A stretch of 13,967 nucleotides of DNA, taken from contig JAFUUT010000211.1 of NCBI GenBank assembly GCA_017477685.1, forward strand, positions 1-13,967. The letters run 5' to 3'. Each line of letters starts with the position of its first letter. The stretch's first letter is position 1. Below the pieces are notes generated by a model. That model saw only the letters and a program-made list of their open reading frames with translations. It had not been told where the DNA came from and made no database searches. Positions 13,822 through 13,967 of this stretch are shown piece after piece. This DNA comes from a bacterium (lineage in GTDB: Bacteria > Cyanobacteriota > Vampirovibrionia > Gastranaerophilales > Gastranaerophilaceae). The translations under genes and the position numbers were made by a program.

Positions 13822-13964
13822 GTAAATATTGCAACCATCGGGAGCAATATTTACCCCCGGGATGTAGCACTCTGCCGAAGAAAATGATTAAGTATCATTT
13901 TCTGAGAGGAAGCACGTAGTGCGCTCAAGCCCGACAAATCAAAACTTAATATGATATAATTGAA
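13822..13964 (+). repeat. Repeat unit C, full (143 bp)
   Basis: Full unit, with a perfect first hairpin (13822-13854), CGGG at 13858-13861 complementary to CCCG near its end, and 96 bp (13869-13964) identical to unit B. It ends with TGATATAAT (13952-13960). A fourth unit begins at 13965 (GTA) and is cut by the window end. Confidence 0.9.
13952..13960 (+). promoter_or_regulatory. Extended -10 promoter inside repeat unit C
   Basis: Identical in sequence and setting to the box in unit B; it would start a transcript at the hairpin of the unit that begins at 13965 and leaves the window. Confidence 0.5.
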
Positions 13965-13967
13965 GTA

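Larger units (their letters stand above)
13598..13967 (+). ncRNA. Candidate structured RNA(s) encoded by the tandem array
   Basis: No protein-coding frame of note covers this stretch, but it is full of pairing sequences. Each unit starts with an 11-bp hairpin (GTAAATATTGC, 11-nt loop, GCAATATTTAC). Full units add AGAAAATGAT / ATCATTTTCT around TAAGT, flanked by CTCT and AGAG, then a small GCAC-GTA-GTGC hairpin and a closing CCCG that can pair with CGGG after the first hairpin. Promoter-like TGnTATAAT boxes precede units A, C and D. Stem differences between copies are G-U compatible only on the plus strand. No intrinsic terminator is visible within a unit, so transcripts may run through several units. 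No known RNA family is recognised; expression is an inference. Confidence 0.5.

Noticed and set aside
13595..13967. CRISPR array
   Set aside because: Units of 143-151 bp follow each other directly, with no unique spacers of regular length between short repeats, and no cas gene is in the window.
13595..13967. Type III toxin-antitoxin RNA repeats
   Set aside because: Known antitoxin repeats are about 35-50 nt and are followed by a terminator and a toxin gene; neither fits what is visible.

Overview
The window is AT-rich, gene-dense bacterial DNA with ordinary housekeeping genes. I infer a Gastranaerophilales-type bacterium (Vampirovibrionia/'Melainabacteria', the non-photosynthetic gut relatives of Cyanobacteria). 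The grounds are the base composition, the style of several lineage-restricted proteins (12324-12992 minus, 10123-10464 plus, and the N-terminus of the GH77 protein at 8065-9951 minus), and SpmA/SpmB next to carbohydrate and lipid genes. This placement rests on family resemblance recalled from memory, not on a search.

Layout. 1-3203 (plus): the 3' end of a Sua5/TsaC tRNA-threonylcarbamoyladenosine gene, a membrane GT2-like glycosyltransferase with an unusual cysteine-rich tail, and an exported protein with a VirB10/TrbI-like middle and an Ig-like C-terminal part. 3215-5566 (minus): dUTPase, an ArsB/NhaD-type ion permease and a small secreted protein; clear terminators follow the last two. 5685-6939 (plus): lipoyl synthase LipA, then a small zinc-ribbon protein that runs 41 bp into the convergent spmB. 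6899-9951 (minus): GH77 4-alpha-glucanotransferase, spmA and spmB, probably one transcript. 10088-12254 (plus): a 12-codon leader peptide coupled by ATGA to a 113-aa unknown gene, then a long-chain acyl-CoA synthetase. 12324-12992 (minus): a lineage-type beta-rich unknown protein. 13262-13585 (plus): an Xre-family regulator gene broken by an in-frame TAA.

Regulation visible in sequence. Several promoters have good -10 boxes, some extended (TGn). Two genes (2043 and 6568) have promoters placed so that the transcript would begin at or within a few bases of the ATG, with no Shine-Dalgarno, so they look leaderless. Start codons were revised from ribosome binding sites for the glycosyltransferase, permease, lipA and 222-aa genes.

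The most unusual part is the right end (13595-13967). It is a tandem array of about 143-151 bp non-coding units, each opening with a hairpin (GTAAATATTGC / GCAATATTTAC) and containing a second 10-bp hairpin. The two full units close with an extended -10 promoter that would start transcription at the next hairpin. Differences between units in the first stem all become G-U pairs on the plus strand, which argues for selection on a plus-strand RNA. The window ends inside the next unit. I recognise no known RNA family here, and it is the best candidate for something undescribed.
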